Shown: one piece after another, positions 49,976 through 60,959 of the stretch
Layout of the letters: each line of letters opens with the position of its first letter
Position numbering within the stretch: position 1 is the stretch's first letter
DNA from: Bagarius yarrelli
Taxonomy: Eukaryota; Chordata; Actinopteri; Siluriformes; Sisoridae
Length of the DNA stretch: 64,000 nucleotides
Direction of reading: 5' to 3'
Assembly: GCA_005784505.1 (NCBI GenBank)
Contig: VCAZ01000014.1
Span: 1,578,741-1,642,740, forward strand
Translations under genes and position numbers: made by a program
Notes under the pieces: model-generated
Databases searched by the model: none
Told to the model about the DNA's origin: nothing
The model's input: only the letters and a program-made list of their open reading frames with translations

Positions 49976-50425
49976 GTGACTGCTACACACACACACACAC
50001 ACACACAGAGGCTAACTGAGACAAACGCAAACATTTACCCATACCAACAGAGAGGCCACGCCGCCTACAAACAGAGAGGCCACGCCTCCTTTACTGAGAC
50101 TGAGACACAGAGGTCATGGTCTACTTCCAGGCGACTGACATGCAGAGGCCACGCCTCCTTTACTATTGCTCATACGCAGACATCACACCTCCTTCACTGA
50201 GATTGACACACATAGGTCACGCCTACTTCAGGATGACTGATATGCAGAGGCCACGCCTCCTTTACTATGACTAATATGCAGAGATCACACCTCCTTCACT
50301 GAGATTGACACACATAGGTCACGCCTACTTAAGGGTGACTGATATGCAGAGGCCACGCCTCCTTTACTATGACTAATAAGCAGAGACCACACCTCCTTCA
50401 CTGAGAGTGACACACATAGGTCATC
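49976..50425 (+). repeat. Minisatellite of about 34 bp with a 102-bp higher-order unit
   Basis: After a (CA)n run, CAGAGGCCACGCCTCCTTTA-type units repeat every 34 nt or so. From about 50132 three subtypes (GCAGAGGCCACGCCTCC, GCAGAGATCACACCTCC, ACATAGGTCACGCCTAC) alternate as a 102-nt block; the TGACTGATATGCAGAGGCC subunit starts at 50234 and again at 50336. Confidence 0.88.
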
Positions 50426-50573
50426 AATTCAACGGGATCAATTCTGCTCATGCATTTTATATAGTTCTAAATAGATACTTGCTCTGAGAATTCCGCGAAC
50501 AGCGACAGGATACTATCTTTATTATTAGCATTGTTACAGCATACAAATGGTTATCTGGTAGTATCGTTAATAT

Positions 50574-50740
50574 TAAAGTGGTAGCCAACTGGTTAAAATG
50601 ATCCATTGCTGATTCTCAATTTTCAGGACCACCAAGCTGCCATTGCTGGGCCTCCTGAGCAAGACCCATAACCCACGAATAAAGAAATGAAATGCATGTT
50701 GCTCTAGATAAGAATGTTTACCCAATGCCAGAAATATAAA
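50574..50740 (+). repeat. SINE-A, diverged copy
   Basis: GTGGTAGCCAACTGGTTAAA, GGACCACCAAGCTGCCATTG, GAGCAAGACCCATAACCC and GTTGCTCTAGATAAGAATG are recognisable but mutated. Confidence 0.8.
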
Positions 50741-50827
50741 TGGTATCCATGTACAACTTTGAGGAGCGGTGGTATTCAATAATATTCCTACTGCTGCTTG
50801 CATACTGGGATCAATTCAGTGCTATTA

Positions 50828-50960
50828 ATTTACATTTCTGGCATTTGCTTGATGCCCTTATACATTTATACAATAGTAGCGGCATGGTGGCCATTGGTAT
50901 TGAACATATATCCTTCTGATCAGCAGTCCAACTCTTTAACTATTGAGTTACCACCTAGCC
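50828..50960 (-). repeat. SINE-A, antisense, core deleted
   Basis: TTTACATTTCTGGCATTTGC and GATCAGCAGTCCAACTCTTT + AACTATTGAGTTACCACC show tail and head with the core missing. Confidence 0.75.
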
Positions 50961-51312
50961 TACCAAATTCCTCTTGTGTATGAGCTGTTCTGACATGCAT
51001 CTTGGACTGAAATCTTGGTGGAGCAGTGTGATAGAGCAGCCTGACGGGTTCACCCACTACCCAAATGGTGGCAATACTCGCTGTGATGGTATGGGGTAAA
51101 GTGGTGTTTATTTACATTGCTCGAGTGCAGAAGTCTCAAAACATGCAACTCTCCCACCCCCAACTTGAACTGAAGTGGGAGGCAAGTTTTAAAGCATAAG
51201 CTCCTCCCCTTTGAGTCAACCGCTAGCCTGCTTTGAGGGGTTACATTATTACAATGTCTATCAATAAAGCTTAGATATGATAGAAATTATAAACATAATT
51301 TTAATGATAATA
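50961..51312. other. Unclassified, possibly transposon-derived
   Basis: GGTGTTTATTTACATTGCTC near 51102 recalls the TTTATTTAC starts of the CTAGCATAGC family, but no other family landmark is present. Confidence 0.3.
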
Positions 51313-51900
51313 TGGGCAGCACGGTGGCTTAGTGGGTAGCACTGTTGCCTCACAGCAGAAAGGCCCAGGTTTGATTTTCCTGCAGGGGTCATTCTGTGTG
51401 AAGGTTTCATGTTCTCTACATGCTTGTGTGGATTTACTCCGAGTTCTCTGGTTTCCTCACACAGTCCAAAAACATGTATGTTAAATCGATTGGTGATTCT
51501 AAATTGCTCGTGTGTGTGTCGCCCTGTGATGGACTGGCGACCTGTCCAGGGTGTACCTCTCTTGCCTTTCACCCTTTCAGAGACGACTGGGGGAGACTCC
51601 AGCACATTCCTGTGACCCCGAATTGGATTAGATTAGATTAGATTTAACTTAATTGTCATTTTGCAAGGTACATGAACAGAACCAATAAAATGCAGTTAGC
51701 ATCTAACCAGAAGTGCATAAGTGGCTTAGCAGTGTAGCAAAATAGCAGTGTAATAAATAAGGGTTGATAATAACAAAGGTGGGTAAATAATGTACAGAAG
51801 GTGCAGTAGTATGTATATATAGTATCTATAAGGGTATATCTAGTATGATACAGTTATTAGGGAATAAGCGGGTATAAAGGATGATAGAATGAATAATAAT
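51313..51900 (+). repeat. Repeat-B, full length, split near its 3' end
   Basis: GGGCAGCACGGTGGCTTAGT head, GGTTTGATTTTCCTGCAGGG, CTGTCCAGGGTGTACCTCTC and GTGACCCCGAATT run to 51625. The element resumes with ATTAGGGAATAAGCGGGTAT at about 51857. Confidence 0.9.
51624..51856 (-). repeat. Retroposon end inserted in Repeat-B
   Basis: A (GATTA)n run opens it, followed by TTAACTTAATTGTCATTTTG + CAAGGTACATGAACAG and AAATGCAGTTAGCATCTAAC, the antisense 3' end of a common fish retroposon. It interrupts the conserved GAATTAGGGAATAA phrase. Confidence 0.75.
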
Positions 51901-52029
51901 AATAATGACAGAAATAATAATGGAAGAACATATATTTACACAAAAATGTTCTTTTTTTAAAACAACCAATTAAAGTAACCAATTAAAAATGACAAAAGCA
52001 CATTTCACTACCTCACTTACAGAAATGGG

Positions 52030-52228
52030 AAGTGGAAAGTGGTAGATCAGTGGTTAAGGTGTTGACCTGTTAATTGGAAGATCAGGTTCGATTCCCAGCA
52101 CCACCAAATTACCACTGTTGGGTCCCTAAGCAAGGCCCTTAACCCCCAATTGCTCGGTTGTATAAAAGACATAAAATGTAAGTCGCTTTGGATAAGGACG
52201 TCTGTCAAATGCTTTAAATGTAATAACT
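52030..52228 (+). repeat. SINE-A copy
   Basis: GTGGTAGATCAGTGGTTAAG, CAGGTTCGATTCCCAGCACC, AAGCAAGGCCCTTAACCCCC and GTAAGTCGCTTTGGATAAGG are all in order. It is a well-preserved copy. Confidence 0.92.
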
Positions 52229-52860
52229 TTTTCTAATGGAGACTAGACACAAGGTTAATCCTGTCGTATTATTATAGGATATTTGGCCTTAAACATCAAG
52301 CATCTGTTATGTGCACACACACTGATACATCGCAGACTGTGTGAACTTGCCAGTTCATACATACATGTATGTGTGTGTATCAGTTGGGGTAATTCATTAT
52401 GCAAGGTATGTTGTATCCTGCTGACCTCCCAGATGGCAGGTATGATACCCCACTGAACAGATGGTGGCTGCATATTTTAATCACCCCCTTCGTGACCACA
52501 AACAGGGTTGACGAGCATGTTAATGTTACCAAGCACTGAATTACTGTCTAATAGAGGTCAGGGGATATTCATCACTCAAGTGCCAAATTAAATAAAAAAA
52601 AACCATGTTGGTAAGTTTTTGTTGGTAGAACAAGATGCGAGAATAGTTTGGATGAACCTTGATACTAAATATAATCCGTCGGTGATGTATTTGATTTTTT
52701 TCTTCAGAAAGTGTTTTTTAGAGTTTTTGCCCCAATACAACATTTTTAAACTGCTTCTTGGAGGAAACTAAACTGATCAGAAGATTAATGTTTTATGGTG
52801 AGATCAAGGTGATCGCTCAGAGTTTTATAGAGAACTTTGTATTGATTTCCAGTGACACTT
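52229..52860. other. Gene-free stretch
   Basis: No gene or recognised repeat is seen. Confidence 0.45.
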
Positions 52861-52864
52861 TAAT

Positions 52865-53190
52865 AGAGACTAGTGCGATCAATGAATATGTCAGCAAACA
52901 AATCAATAAAGGCATCGTCTCACAAATTTCCCCTCGGGATCAATAAAAGAGCCAGGTGGGAATCAATTGACGAATCACTGAATAAGGGAATGAGCTAGTT
53001 ATCAAACAAATCAATGAATAAATAAATAAATGAAACGATGATTGAATGGAATAAATTAATGAATCAGTAATAGGTCAATATATCAATTAACAAAGAAGAC
53101 AATAAAAATGAATCATATGTCAATGAATCAATCAGTGAACGAATCCATAATGTAAAAATGAATGAATTGTAAAAATTTTATGTTTTTAAA
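52865..53190. repeat. Degenerate AATCAATG/AATA low-complexity tract
   Basis: ATCAATGAATAAATAAAT-type units dominate. TTTCCCCTCGGGATCAATAA at 52927-52946 is a retroposon 3'-end phrase. Similar sequence resumes at about 53812-53942 beyond the nested transposon, which suggests that one tract was split by the insertion. Confidence 0.65.
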
Positions 53191-53234
53191 TGAATAAAAA
53201 TACACTTATAAATAAGGAATATTGTATAAAAACA

Positions 53235-53809
53235 GTACAATAGGATGTACTGCAATACACTGGTTTTATTAAGTCTAATGTACAGCATTTGTAACAATTC
53301 CTCCCTCCCACTCTAAAGGGGCACCGTCTCCTGAGTATTAGCGCTTCCAGGTTCACTTCCTGTCCTCTCTCTGTTTCATGCTTAGGCGCATGCTATTCAT
53401 TGCGAAGTATTGTTTGCTATCCGACATACCGAGCATTTGTATCTGCTATCTGCTTTTCTGGTTACCGATCAATGCCTGTTTACTAACTCTGTTTATTTGA
53501 CTTCCGTTTTGGATTTGTTTGCTTGTTTTACTGTGGATTATTGTGTACTTTAATGAAGATTCTACCTGCATGATGGATCCTTCTAAGTCTTCGTCATTAC
53601 AGCATTTACCTTGGAGATCAGACGACTCCACTTGCTAACGCGCAAGTCTGACTAGCTATCGAGTGAGACACGGGATACAGTATCGCGTGAGACACGGGAT
53701 ACTGGGTGGATGTTACGGCGTTCACTGTGGCGTTTGCTACGCCAGCTAGCGGTTGGGTGTCTGAATCTGACTCGTAACTCAAAGCAAAAAAAAACGGCCA
53801 AGTACCACT
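53235..53809 (-). mobile_element. Pogo-like MITE (antisense copy of 15.27-15.81 kb) carrying an insertion
   Basis: GATGTACTGCAATACACTGG + TTTTATTAAGTCTAATGTAC at the left and CCAAGTACCACTT at the right are the complement of the 15.3 kb element. In the middle a 300-nt insert interrupts the match between CAGCATTT and ACCTTGGAGATCAG. The left terminal inverted repeat is not preserved. Confidence 0.75.
53293..53600 (+). mobile_element. GTAAC-family element inserted in the MITE
   Basis: GTAACAATTCCTCCCTCCC opens and TTCGTCATTAC closes the insert. TACAGCATTT is present on both sides, where the uninterrupted 15.3 kb copy has it once. GCGAAGTATTGTTTGCTA is shared with 3.19 kb. The 8-10 bp direct repeat would fit an hAT-type insertion. 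Confidence 0.7.
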
Positions 53810-53944
53810 TAAATATCAATGAACAAATGAGTCTGTGACTTTTCTCTATATGTGTGTCAATAAATAAATCAATGAATTAAATAATGTAGTACTTATCAAA
53901 GAAATCAATTAATTAATTATCAAAGGAATCAATAGATAAATAGT

Positions 53945-54135
53945 GGGAGGCGCAGTGGTTACGGTGTACCCAGTGCTAGTTGGAGGATCAGAGGGTTCGA
54001 TTTTCAGCACTACCAAGTTGCCACTGCTGGGCCCCTAAACAAGGCCCTTAACCCCCAATTGCTCAGTTGTGTAAAAATAAATAAATAAATGTAAGTCGCT
54101 CTGGAAAAGGACGTCTGCTAAATGCTGTAAATCTT
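53945..54135 (+). repeat. SINE-A copy
   Basis: GAGGCGCAGTGGTTACGGTG head, GGGTTCGATTTTCAGCAC, AAACAAGGCCCTTAACCCCC and GTAAGTCGCTCTGGAAAAGG are in order, with an (AAAT)n expansion near 54077. Confidence 0.9.
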
Positions 54136-54224
54136 AAAAAATAAATGTATAAATTAAAGTGCGAAGCCAAAAACAGAATAAATACATAATATGCCAGTAC
54201 AAAGGCTGTAAATGTATTGGCTGT

Positions 54225-54420
54225 AATTGCCAATACATTTACAGCATTTGACAAACGTCCTTAAAAGAGCAACCTACATTTATCTCTTTTACAACTAAGC
54301 AATTCAGGGTTAGGGGCCTTGCTCAAGGGCCCAGCATTGGCCATTTAGTGGTGCCGGGAATCAAACCCCGATCTTTCAATTAGCAGTCCAACATCTTAAC
54401 CACTGAGCCACCATTTTCCC
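54225..54420 (-). repeat. SINE-A copy
   Basis: CATTTACAGCATTTGACAAA, GGGGCCTTGCTCAAGGGCCC and GGAATCAAACCCCGATCTTT + AACCACTGAGCCACC are in antisense order, 90 nt from the previous sense copy. Confidence 0.92.
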
Positions 54421-55114
54421 CATTTATTCCAAGGATCCAACTCATATAGGCAAAATTTGTAAAAATTCCCCACACAGTGTATTACAGACTAATTTTATTT
54501 TATTTGAGTATTTTTTGCAGTGCTGTGTAAACCTTTGCACTTAACCCAAGCACATGGTCGACTATACAGTAGAGGGTCATGATCTGATGAACAGCACTTT
54601 TCAAGAGTTGAGAATTTTATTGTAATGCCTTTTATGATCACTATATTTAGAATCCAATAAAATGGTATTGTACTATAACCCCAGATTTATGATGGCCTCG
54701 GGGCCAAACAACAGTGAACGGTGAATGCCAAGAATATTCGGATCCCTTTTTTTTGGATACAGTCTTAATCAAGCTCTAAAAGCAAACAAGGTTAAATTGG
54801 GTCTGCAGTTTAGAAGTGGTACTTATTTTGCTTAATATTTAGAAGATTTTATCTTTTTATTAGTAATATTTGGCACATGTATGATAAAAAACAGCAAATT
54901 ACTGGATTCTGAGCAATTTTGAATACATAACATAACAAATACAAGCCCATACTAATTAATCCCTTTATCAATTCATCACATTTAATCCACAGATAGACTC
55001 ACAGTCAGCATCTGTGTGTGTATATATATATATATTGTAAATTCTATGTTTACTCTAGAAATGGATTCAGGTAAAAGAATTAGCATGTATATTGTTTCTA
55101 TCTAATCATCCATT
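54421..55114. other. Gene-free stretch
   Basis: Only a short TA run at 55020-55035 is visible. Confidence 0.45.
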
Positions 55115-55916
55115 CCACTATTTATCCATCCTTTCATTAAACCATTTATCGATCCATTTATTTATCCTGACATCCTATCCATTTAACAATTTATCTAGCA
55201 ATTAATCACTTCAGCCATCTATCTATTCATTATTCTATCTACCCGCCCATTCATCCATCCATCCATTCATCCAGCCAGCCATCAAACCAGCCATTTATTC
55301 AACTATTCATCAATTCATCCAGCTGTTTGTTTATTCATCTACTAAACCATCCATCTATCCATCCATCTATTCATCCATCCATCCATCTATCCAATCAGCC
55401 ATTTATTTATTTGTTCATCAATTCATTGGGCTGTTTGTTTATTTATCTATTAAACCATCCATCCATCCATCCATCCATCCATCCATCCAACCAACCATCA
55501 ACTTATCCAGATAGTTGTTGATTCATATATTAAAGCATTCATCTCTCCAATCATCTATCCATCCATCTAACCAGCCACAGATTCAACTAACCATTGATTC
55601 ATCCATATATTTGTTTATTTATCCATATAACCATCCATCCCTCCAACCAGATCACTAGTTATCCATCCATAAATGTATTTATCTATCTGTACTATGTATC
55701 CTACACGTCCCTCATTCTGTCCCATTTTTCCAGGGTATTCGGGGTGTAAAGCATAGCACACTCTGAACGGGATGCCACTCATCACATACACACACCATCC
55801 TTTCATCCATATTTCTAACTATCTACCCATTCATCCATTTATCCAGCTATCTGTCCTACCTATTTATTCTTTCATCCATCTACCTATCCCTCTATCCATC
55901 CATCCATCCATTACAG
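55115..55916. repeat. Degenerate CATC/ATCC tetranucleotide tract
   Basis: CCATCCATCTATC-type units dominate 55115-55670 and 55796-55912. A short unique patch with GGGATGCCACTCATCACATA lies between them. Open frames rich in HPSI repeats come from the microsatellite. Confidence 0.88.
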
Positions 55917-56534
55917 AGGACTTCATGGATGGAATGCCAAGCCCTCACAGGTTACATACACACACATCCACACACTACAGACAAGTTAGACATGTCAGTC
56001 AGCGTGGCTTTATAATAAGGAAAGAAATCCAGATATCCTAAAAGAAACCCCTGAAACCCAGAAAGTATAGTTCCATTTCCACACCCTCCACAAACACTGG
56101 TTAGAGGCAGTAATTGATTCTCCACCTCGGAGGTACATATTTATAGTGTAATCTTATGATTCTATATTGTATGGAAAGTCCATTCTGAAAGCATGTGTCT
56201 ATAAATTCTGTGTAATGTGTTTAGTGATCCTTATGCCCAAACTCACATTACGTTCTGTACAGTTTATTCGGTACAAATTGCAAATGGGAAATTAGCTAAA
56301 TTGTTAATAGGACATTTTAATTACGCACTTTGGGCCAAACCATATGTCCATGAATATTAAATAAGAGCTTACACTGTTCAATGTTTCACTTCACCAATTT
56401 TACTCGACATCTTTTTTTTTCTCTTTAAACTGAAAAAAACTCACAACATTTATATGAAAGTCTTATTAAGTTAAGTCTTGTTGCAAAGAAGTCAATTAAT
56501 GAGAATTGGAATGCTTAAAATGTGATTAATTTTA
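55917..56534. other. Gene-free stretch
   Basis: Nothing specific is recognised here. Confidence 0.45.
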
Positions 56535-56700
56535 CAGTATTTGTCACCCTAATCCAGAGCAACTTTCATTTAACTCTTTTATACAACTGAGCAATTGGGG
56601 CCTTGCTCAGGGGCCCACAGTGGTTGGTGGTGCTCAGAATCGAACCCCTGTCTTTCTGGTATTAGTCCAACACCTTAATCACTAAGCCAGTGCTTTTATA
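56535..56700 (-). repeat. SINE-A copy
   Basis: TCCAGAGCAACTTTCATTTA, GGGGCCTTGCTCAGGGGCCC and GAATCGAACCCCTGTCTTTC + CACCTTAATCACTAAGCC are in antisense order. Confidence 0.9.
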
Positions 56701-56934
56701 GGATGTTACACAGCAGTTCTGCATTTTAGTAAAACTTCGCTCAGCTGAGATAAAATGTACTTTAGGCTAAATGTAATTAAGTGGTTTTTCTTTGTAAATT
56801 TAGCAATATAAAGAATGCACTCCTGTTGTTATCTTTGCACAATAAATTAAGGAAAAATAATAATTGGACTTTCGATGCTTCTGCTAATTTGCACAATAGA
56901 AAAATGCTAATATGATATTTACACATATTTTGAA

Positions 56935-57125
56935 TTACATTTACATTTAATTTATTTGGCAGACGTCCTAATCGTCCCAATCGTCCCAGAGCGACTTACA
57001 TTTATCTCTATTAAACAACTGAGTAGTTGGAGGTCAGGTGCCCAGCAGTGCCACCTTGATGGTGCTGGGAATCAAACCCTGACCTTCCAATTAGCGGTCC
57101 AACACCTTAACCACTGCCCTTCTAC
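56935..57125 (-). repeat. SINE-A copy
   Basis: TTTGGCAGACGTCCTAATCG (with ATCGTCCCA duplicated), CAGAGCGACTTACATTTATC, GGAATCAAACCCTGACCTTC and CACCTTAACCACTGCCC are present. The AAGGGCCTTGCTCAG core is shortened. Confidence 0.9.
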
Positions 57126-57795
57126 TACCCTAATTTCCCCGAATTCTCATCAGGGTAGAGACAGCTAAAGCTAGTTTATCATGGAACTGTTGACATTCTA
57201 AAATAGGGACACATTCAAGTGCCGGTTTGTAAATGAAGGCTTAAGCCAAGTAAAGTGAACCCCAGGTTGTACCCCGAGTGTACTTTGTCCAGGGTGCCCC
57301 TCACATTCCACATTGTATCCCGAGTCCCCAGGTAAAGACTCTAAGCATACTGTGACCCTGTGTTGGAGAAATGGTTCAGAAAATAAACAGATGCATGGCT
57401 ATTTCAATTCTACACTTTTTTATCCTTTACCATTTCATCAAATTCTAGGGGGAGTAAAACTAGAAAAACTTGATCAAGCAACAAAGTTTCTTTGGATTAC
57501 ACACAAACATCCTGAGGCTTTGAGTAAAGTAAAAAACAAAGTCAGCTGACACACTACAGCAGAGATTAGTATATCTTCTATTCTAGCCCTGAGCCCTGAA
57601 CGTATCCTACCAAAACTTTGGTGTGTTGCTGATTAGAGTCAGGGTAGGGGTACGCTGTTTACGCTGAAGGACCTGATTGAATTTATACTTTATACTTTTA
57701 CTGCATATAAAAGGCTTTAGATTTGCACACAGATAAAATTCTGTTCATTTGTTCATTGTTTTGTCTGAATAATATATATATATATCTCAGAAATG
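57126..57795. other. Gene-free stretch
   Basis: Nothing specific is recognised here. A short AT run lies at 57770-57783. Confidence 0.45.
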
Positions 57796-57799
57796 CAAT

Positions 57800-58085
57800 G
57801 TTCCAGGAAAGCAGCAGCTGTGAGGTCTCTCGGCTTGGAGTAAATGTACACCTGTGTGTCATCTGCATAGAAATCTATAGAAATAACTAAGCGGAAAGAT
57901 ATACATGCTGAATAGTAATGGACTCAGCACTGAACCCTGAGGAACTCAGTTGACAAACTGTCCGAGAGGAAAGACTGAAACAAATTTAATGCAGTCTCAG
58001 TAATCCCAAACACAGATTTCATCCAAGAGGTTAAAATCTCATGATCAACTGTGTCAAAGGCCACACTGACATACTTATGTTGAGT
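57800..58085 (-). pseudogene. L2-type LINE reverse transcriptase fragment
   Basis: On the minus strand the polymerase motifs appear in order: SVAFDTVDHEIL and KSVFGITETALNLFQSFLSD (about 58075-57965), VPQGSVLSPLLFSMYI (about 57945-57898, shifted frame), and FYADDTQVYI with the catalytic YADD (about 57876-57846, another frame). Frameshifts and missing spacers show it is dead. Confidence 0.85.
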
Positions 58086-58310
58086 AAGGAGTTCCCGGGG
58101 TGCAGTCAGTGTTCCCAGCTGAGTCAGGGCTCTGTGCATTCCATGTCTTCATGGAGTTCAGGGGTTTTGTGCACAAGGGCATTGTCATGCTGGAACAGTG
58201 TTTTGTTTGGTTTCACTCTTGAGTCTTTTAGTTTGTGGCAACATGTTGGAAAAGACACACAGTATGTGGGTGTGCTAGTATAGAGTATATTTGTTCATAT
58301 ACAATGTTGT
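58085..58310 (+). repeat. TGTGCACAGGGACATTGTCA family, copy 4
   Basis: AGGAGTTCCCGGGGTGCAGT, GGGTTTTGTGCACAAGGGCA + TTGTCATGCTGGAACAG and TTTGTGGCAACATGTTGGAA are the landmarks, joined directly to the L2 fragment. Confidence 0.7.
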
Positions 58311-58955
58311 AATAAAGCAAAATACATTCTAGACATATGTAGATTTAGTTAGAAAAAGCAAAAAAAGCCAAATATTTATATTCAGTTTACTGTTATTCAT
58401 TCGAACAGCATCCAACAGTATGATTCCCCCAGTTAACTTCTTTGGATTCTCCTCCAATTTTTGTTACTTTTATATGTCAAAATAAAATAAAAAAACTCTT
58501 CAAAATACATGTGTAAAATCAAGAGAAGTCTCCAATAATAATGTGACAAGGCGGAAATGTTTTTTTACACACCACACACTGAGAAAAGAAGCATCTTTCG
58601 TCTTTGTGTCTGCACTTTAGTCTCCAGCTGACCATTTAATTACACGCTGACAAAAGTGGATGTACAAACCCACGTCAAATGACGTATACACCTGCACATA
58701 TACACAGTATTCACACACACACACACACCAACAGACAGTCACTGCATATCCCTAAATAGACATTGACATCTGAATCAGAATATGATCTCCACACAGTTTT
58801 AATCCTTTGTAGAATTAATAGTAAGGTGATTTCGTGAGGTTAATCTGGTGGCTTGAGATGATGCAACACATATCTGTAAAGGCTTTTAGTTGATTTCTTT
58901 TAATTGATTTAATTTTGTTTAGCAGTTCCTGATAGAAAAAAGCTGGTAAAATCTG
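58311..58955. other. Gene-free stretch
   Basis: A short CA run lies at 58711-58728. Nothing else is recognised. Confidence 0.45.
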
Positions 58956-58961
58956 GTTGAG

Positions 58962-59635
58962 GACAAAGATCAACTGATATGGATTTCTTTTAACCGCTAG
59001 CGATTATTTGCATGCTTATGTAAGCGATAGCCGCTACACAGAACCAATTTTTTTTTTCATCTATTTTTGACATGATAACAACAGTACTAAACGGAACAAA
59101 CATTTCTATTCATAACACTGTCAGTACTGTCATTTAGAAAAGAAATTCTATATCAGAGGGGTCTAAAACTGAAAAAAAAAACATTTTAATTAAAAACGCA
59201 CATCATAGAAGTGTCTTTGTTAAATATAAGCAATGATCAGATAAACAAGCAGCTAACAAATAGAAAACAGAAAAATCATTTATCCTAATAATAATTGTGT
59301 GGGTTAGTGGGAAAGCGGTAGCTAAGTGGTTTAAGGTGTAGGTTCAAGGTGGTTCCAGGCCCACCAAGCTGCCACTGCTTAATTAATGTAAATCGTTCTT
59401 GATAAAGGCATCTGACAGAAATGTAAATGTTTAAAACTCGCAGTTGAGTGTAACTAGTGTGAGTGTAGTGTAGCTTACTGCACTATTTGCTGATATGTTA
59501 AAAAAAAAGAAAATCAATGACATTTCTGATGATCTGTCATTTTTTTTCCCATGATGCATTGATATAATATCAGTCTTGCGCGCAATTCTCAAAACTACCC
59601 CAAGAAGGCACTCTATATATGGATGGGTCCAATAT
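58962..59635. repeat. GATCAACCGATA family, copy 5, with nested SINE-A
   Basis: ACAAAGATCAACTGATATGG, TTATGTAAGCGATAGCCGCT and TAACACTGTCAGTACTGTCA + TTTAG align with copy 3. After a SINE-A at about 59310-59440, GTGTAACTAGTGTGAGTGTA continues it, with GGGTCCAATATTACAAGGC as the far end. Confidence 0.65.
59310..59440 (+). repeat. SINE-A, degraded
   Basis: AGCGGTAGCTAAGTGGTTTA, CCCACCAAGCTGCCACTGC and GTAAATCGTTCTTGATAAAG remain. The GAGCAAGGCCC core is deleted. Confidence 0.75.
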
Positions 59636-59639
59636 TACA

Positions 59640-60600
59640 AGGCTATATATGTAAACTTGGTTCCCCAGGAAAACGAGACCCCTCGTTGAAACACTGTATC
59701 TGAATGTAAACACAGTCCTGCAGGGTCAGGATTTCTTTGCCCTGGACCTCTTAGACAGATTAACAGCTCTCCGATCTACCTTCTTACCGGAGGTGCTTGG
59801 TTGCCATGGCTACCTGAACTGCCATAGACTGGCCTGCAGCTCTGGTTGTCCCTTTTGTAGCTCAAAGAGACAAATCTGTGGCCCGGCTTAGGTTAGCTTT
59901 TATCAGCCTAATGGGTAGCCTCGGGCCTCCAGGAATGCTTATGTTTTAGGCAACAAATAGCTTATGAGGATCTGTTTAACCCGTGGCATCACTTAGTAGC
60001 CCTGCCACATGGCCAAAGTTCAAGTTGCTGCTCTTTCATGACCTTGACACCTGTGTGAAGGTTAGGGAAAAATGTAAAGACCCTTCTTTAAGGTGGCAGC
60101 CGCCCAGAGAAACCGCTCGTTAAGCTTACTGGCCCTAAGGGCCAGTCCTCCTCTCCTCGGCTGGCCAGTCAAGCTGTAACCTAGCCATGGTAGGTTACAT
60201 GGTAACCACCTCCAGCAGCTACTCATATGCTGAAGATAGTGGCAGCAGCTTCACAGCATCCTCAGTGCATAGGTTAATGACCTCATTTTCCATGGAGAAA
60301 GACAAATGTAACGAGAGTGTATCCCCTGAGAAAGAAGGAACTGCAGAGTGTGCTTTCAAGTCCCGAGGGTGCACTGGGCTAGCTCAGAAGGATTGGATTG
60401 CGGCAGAGCCCATCTCAAATCCTTCTGCCAGCACTGGGCCTTAGCCAAAGCCTGTATCTGGCCACTGTTTTTATACATAGGTTATGTGACTCTGAGCCTG
60501 AAACGAACTGTGTAAGCACACAGCCTACAACCTGCTTTGGCCATTGTTTTCCCTTTTTTTGTATGTTTTTTTGGTTTGTTCAAACATAAAATCATGTGGA
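59640..60600. other. GC-richer block of unknown origin
   Basis: This is an isolated, balanced-GC, non-simple block of about 950 nt. It starts near TTCCCCAGGAAAACGAGACC + CCTCGTTGAA and includes palindromic GGTTACATGGTAACC at 60193-60207. Short open frames (60187-60444 is 85 codons) show no motif I recognise. It may be an internal piece of a degraded large retroelement; I cannot classify it. Confidence 0.35.
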
Positions 60601-60664
60601 CTAATTTTACATGTGCTTCCGACTGTGGACGACACATAGTTACCAAAGGGGGACCAATAACAAA

Positions 60665-60797
60665 TATTTAAAAAAGTGTTAACTATAGTTGCCTAGCAAG
60701 ACCTTGATTAGCTAGTTCAGGTGTGTCGAATTAGTGTTGAGGCTAAACTTTGAAGGCACCAGCCCTCCAGGAACAAATTTGGTGACACCTGGTTTAG
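60665..60797 (+). repeat. hAT-like MITE, half copy
   Basis: TAGCAAGACCTTGATTAGCT, GGTGTGTCGAATTAGTG and CAGCCCTCCAGGAACAAATT + TGGTGACACCTGG correspond to the right half of the 37.7/43.8 kb MITE. The left end is absent. Confidence 0.7.
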
Positions 60798-60959
60798 AAT
60801 ATCATGGACAACTTTACATAGACAGTAACCCAAACTCCTGAATAAGCCCAACTCCCTAGAGGTGTTTCAGTCTACCACATAAATTCCATACAAAAAGATA
60901 CTGAATGTTCTGCAAGAGCTTTCACTTGTGCATAAGATAAAATTTGTAAGGTCAAATCC

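Noticed and set aside
57313..57549. 78-codon plus-strand open frame
   Set aside because: It has no motif, no splice support and no conserved look; it is consistent with chance.
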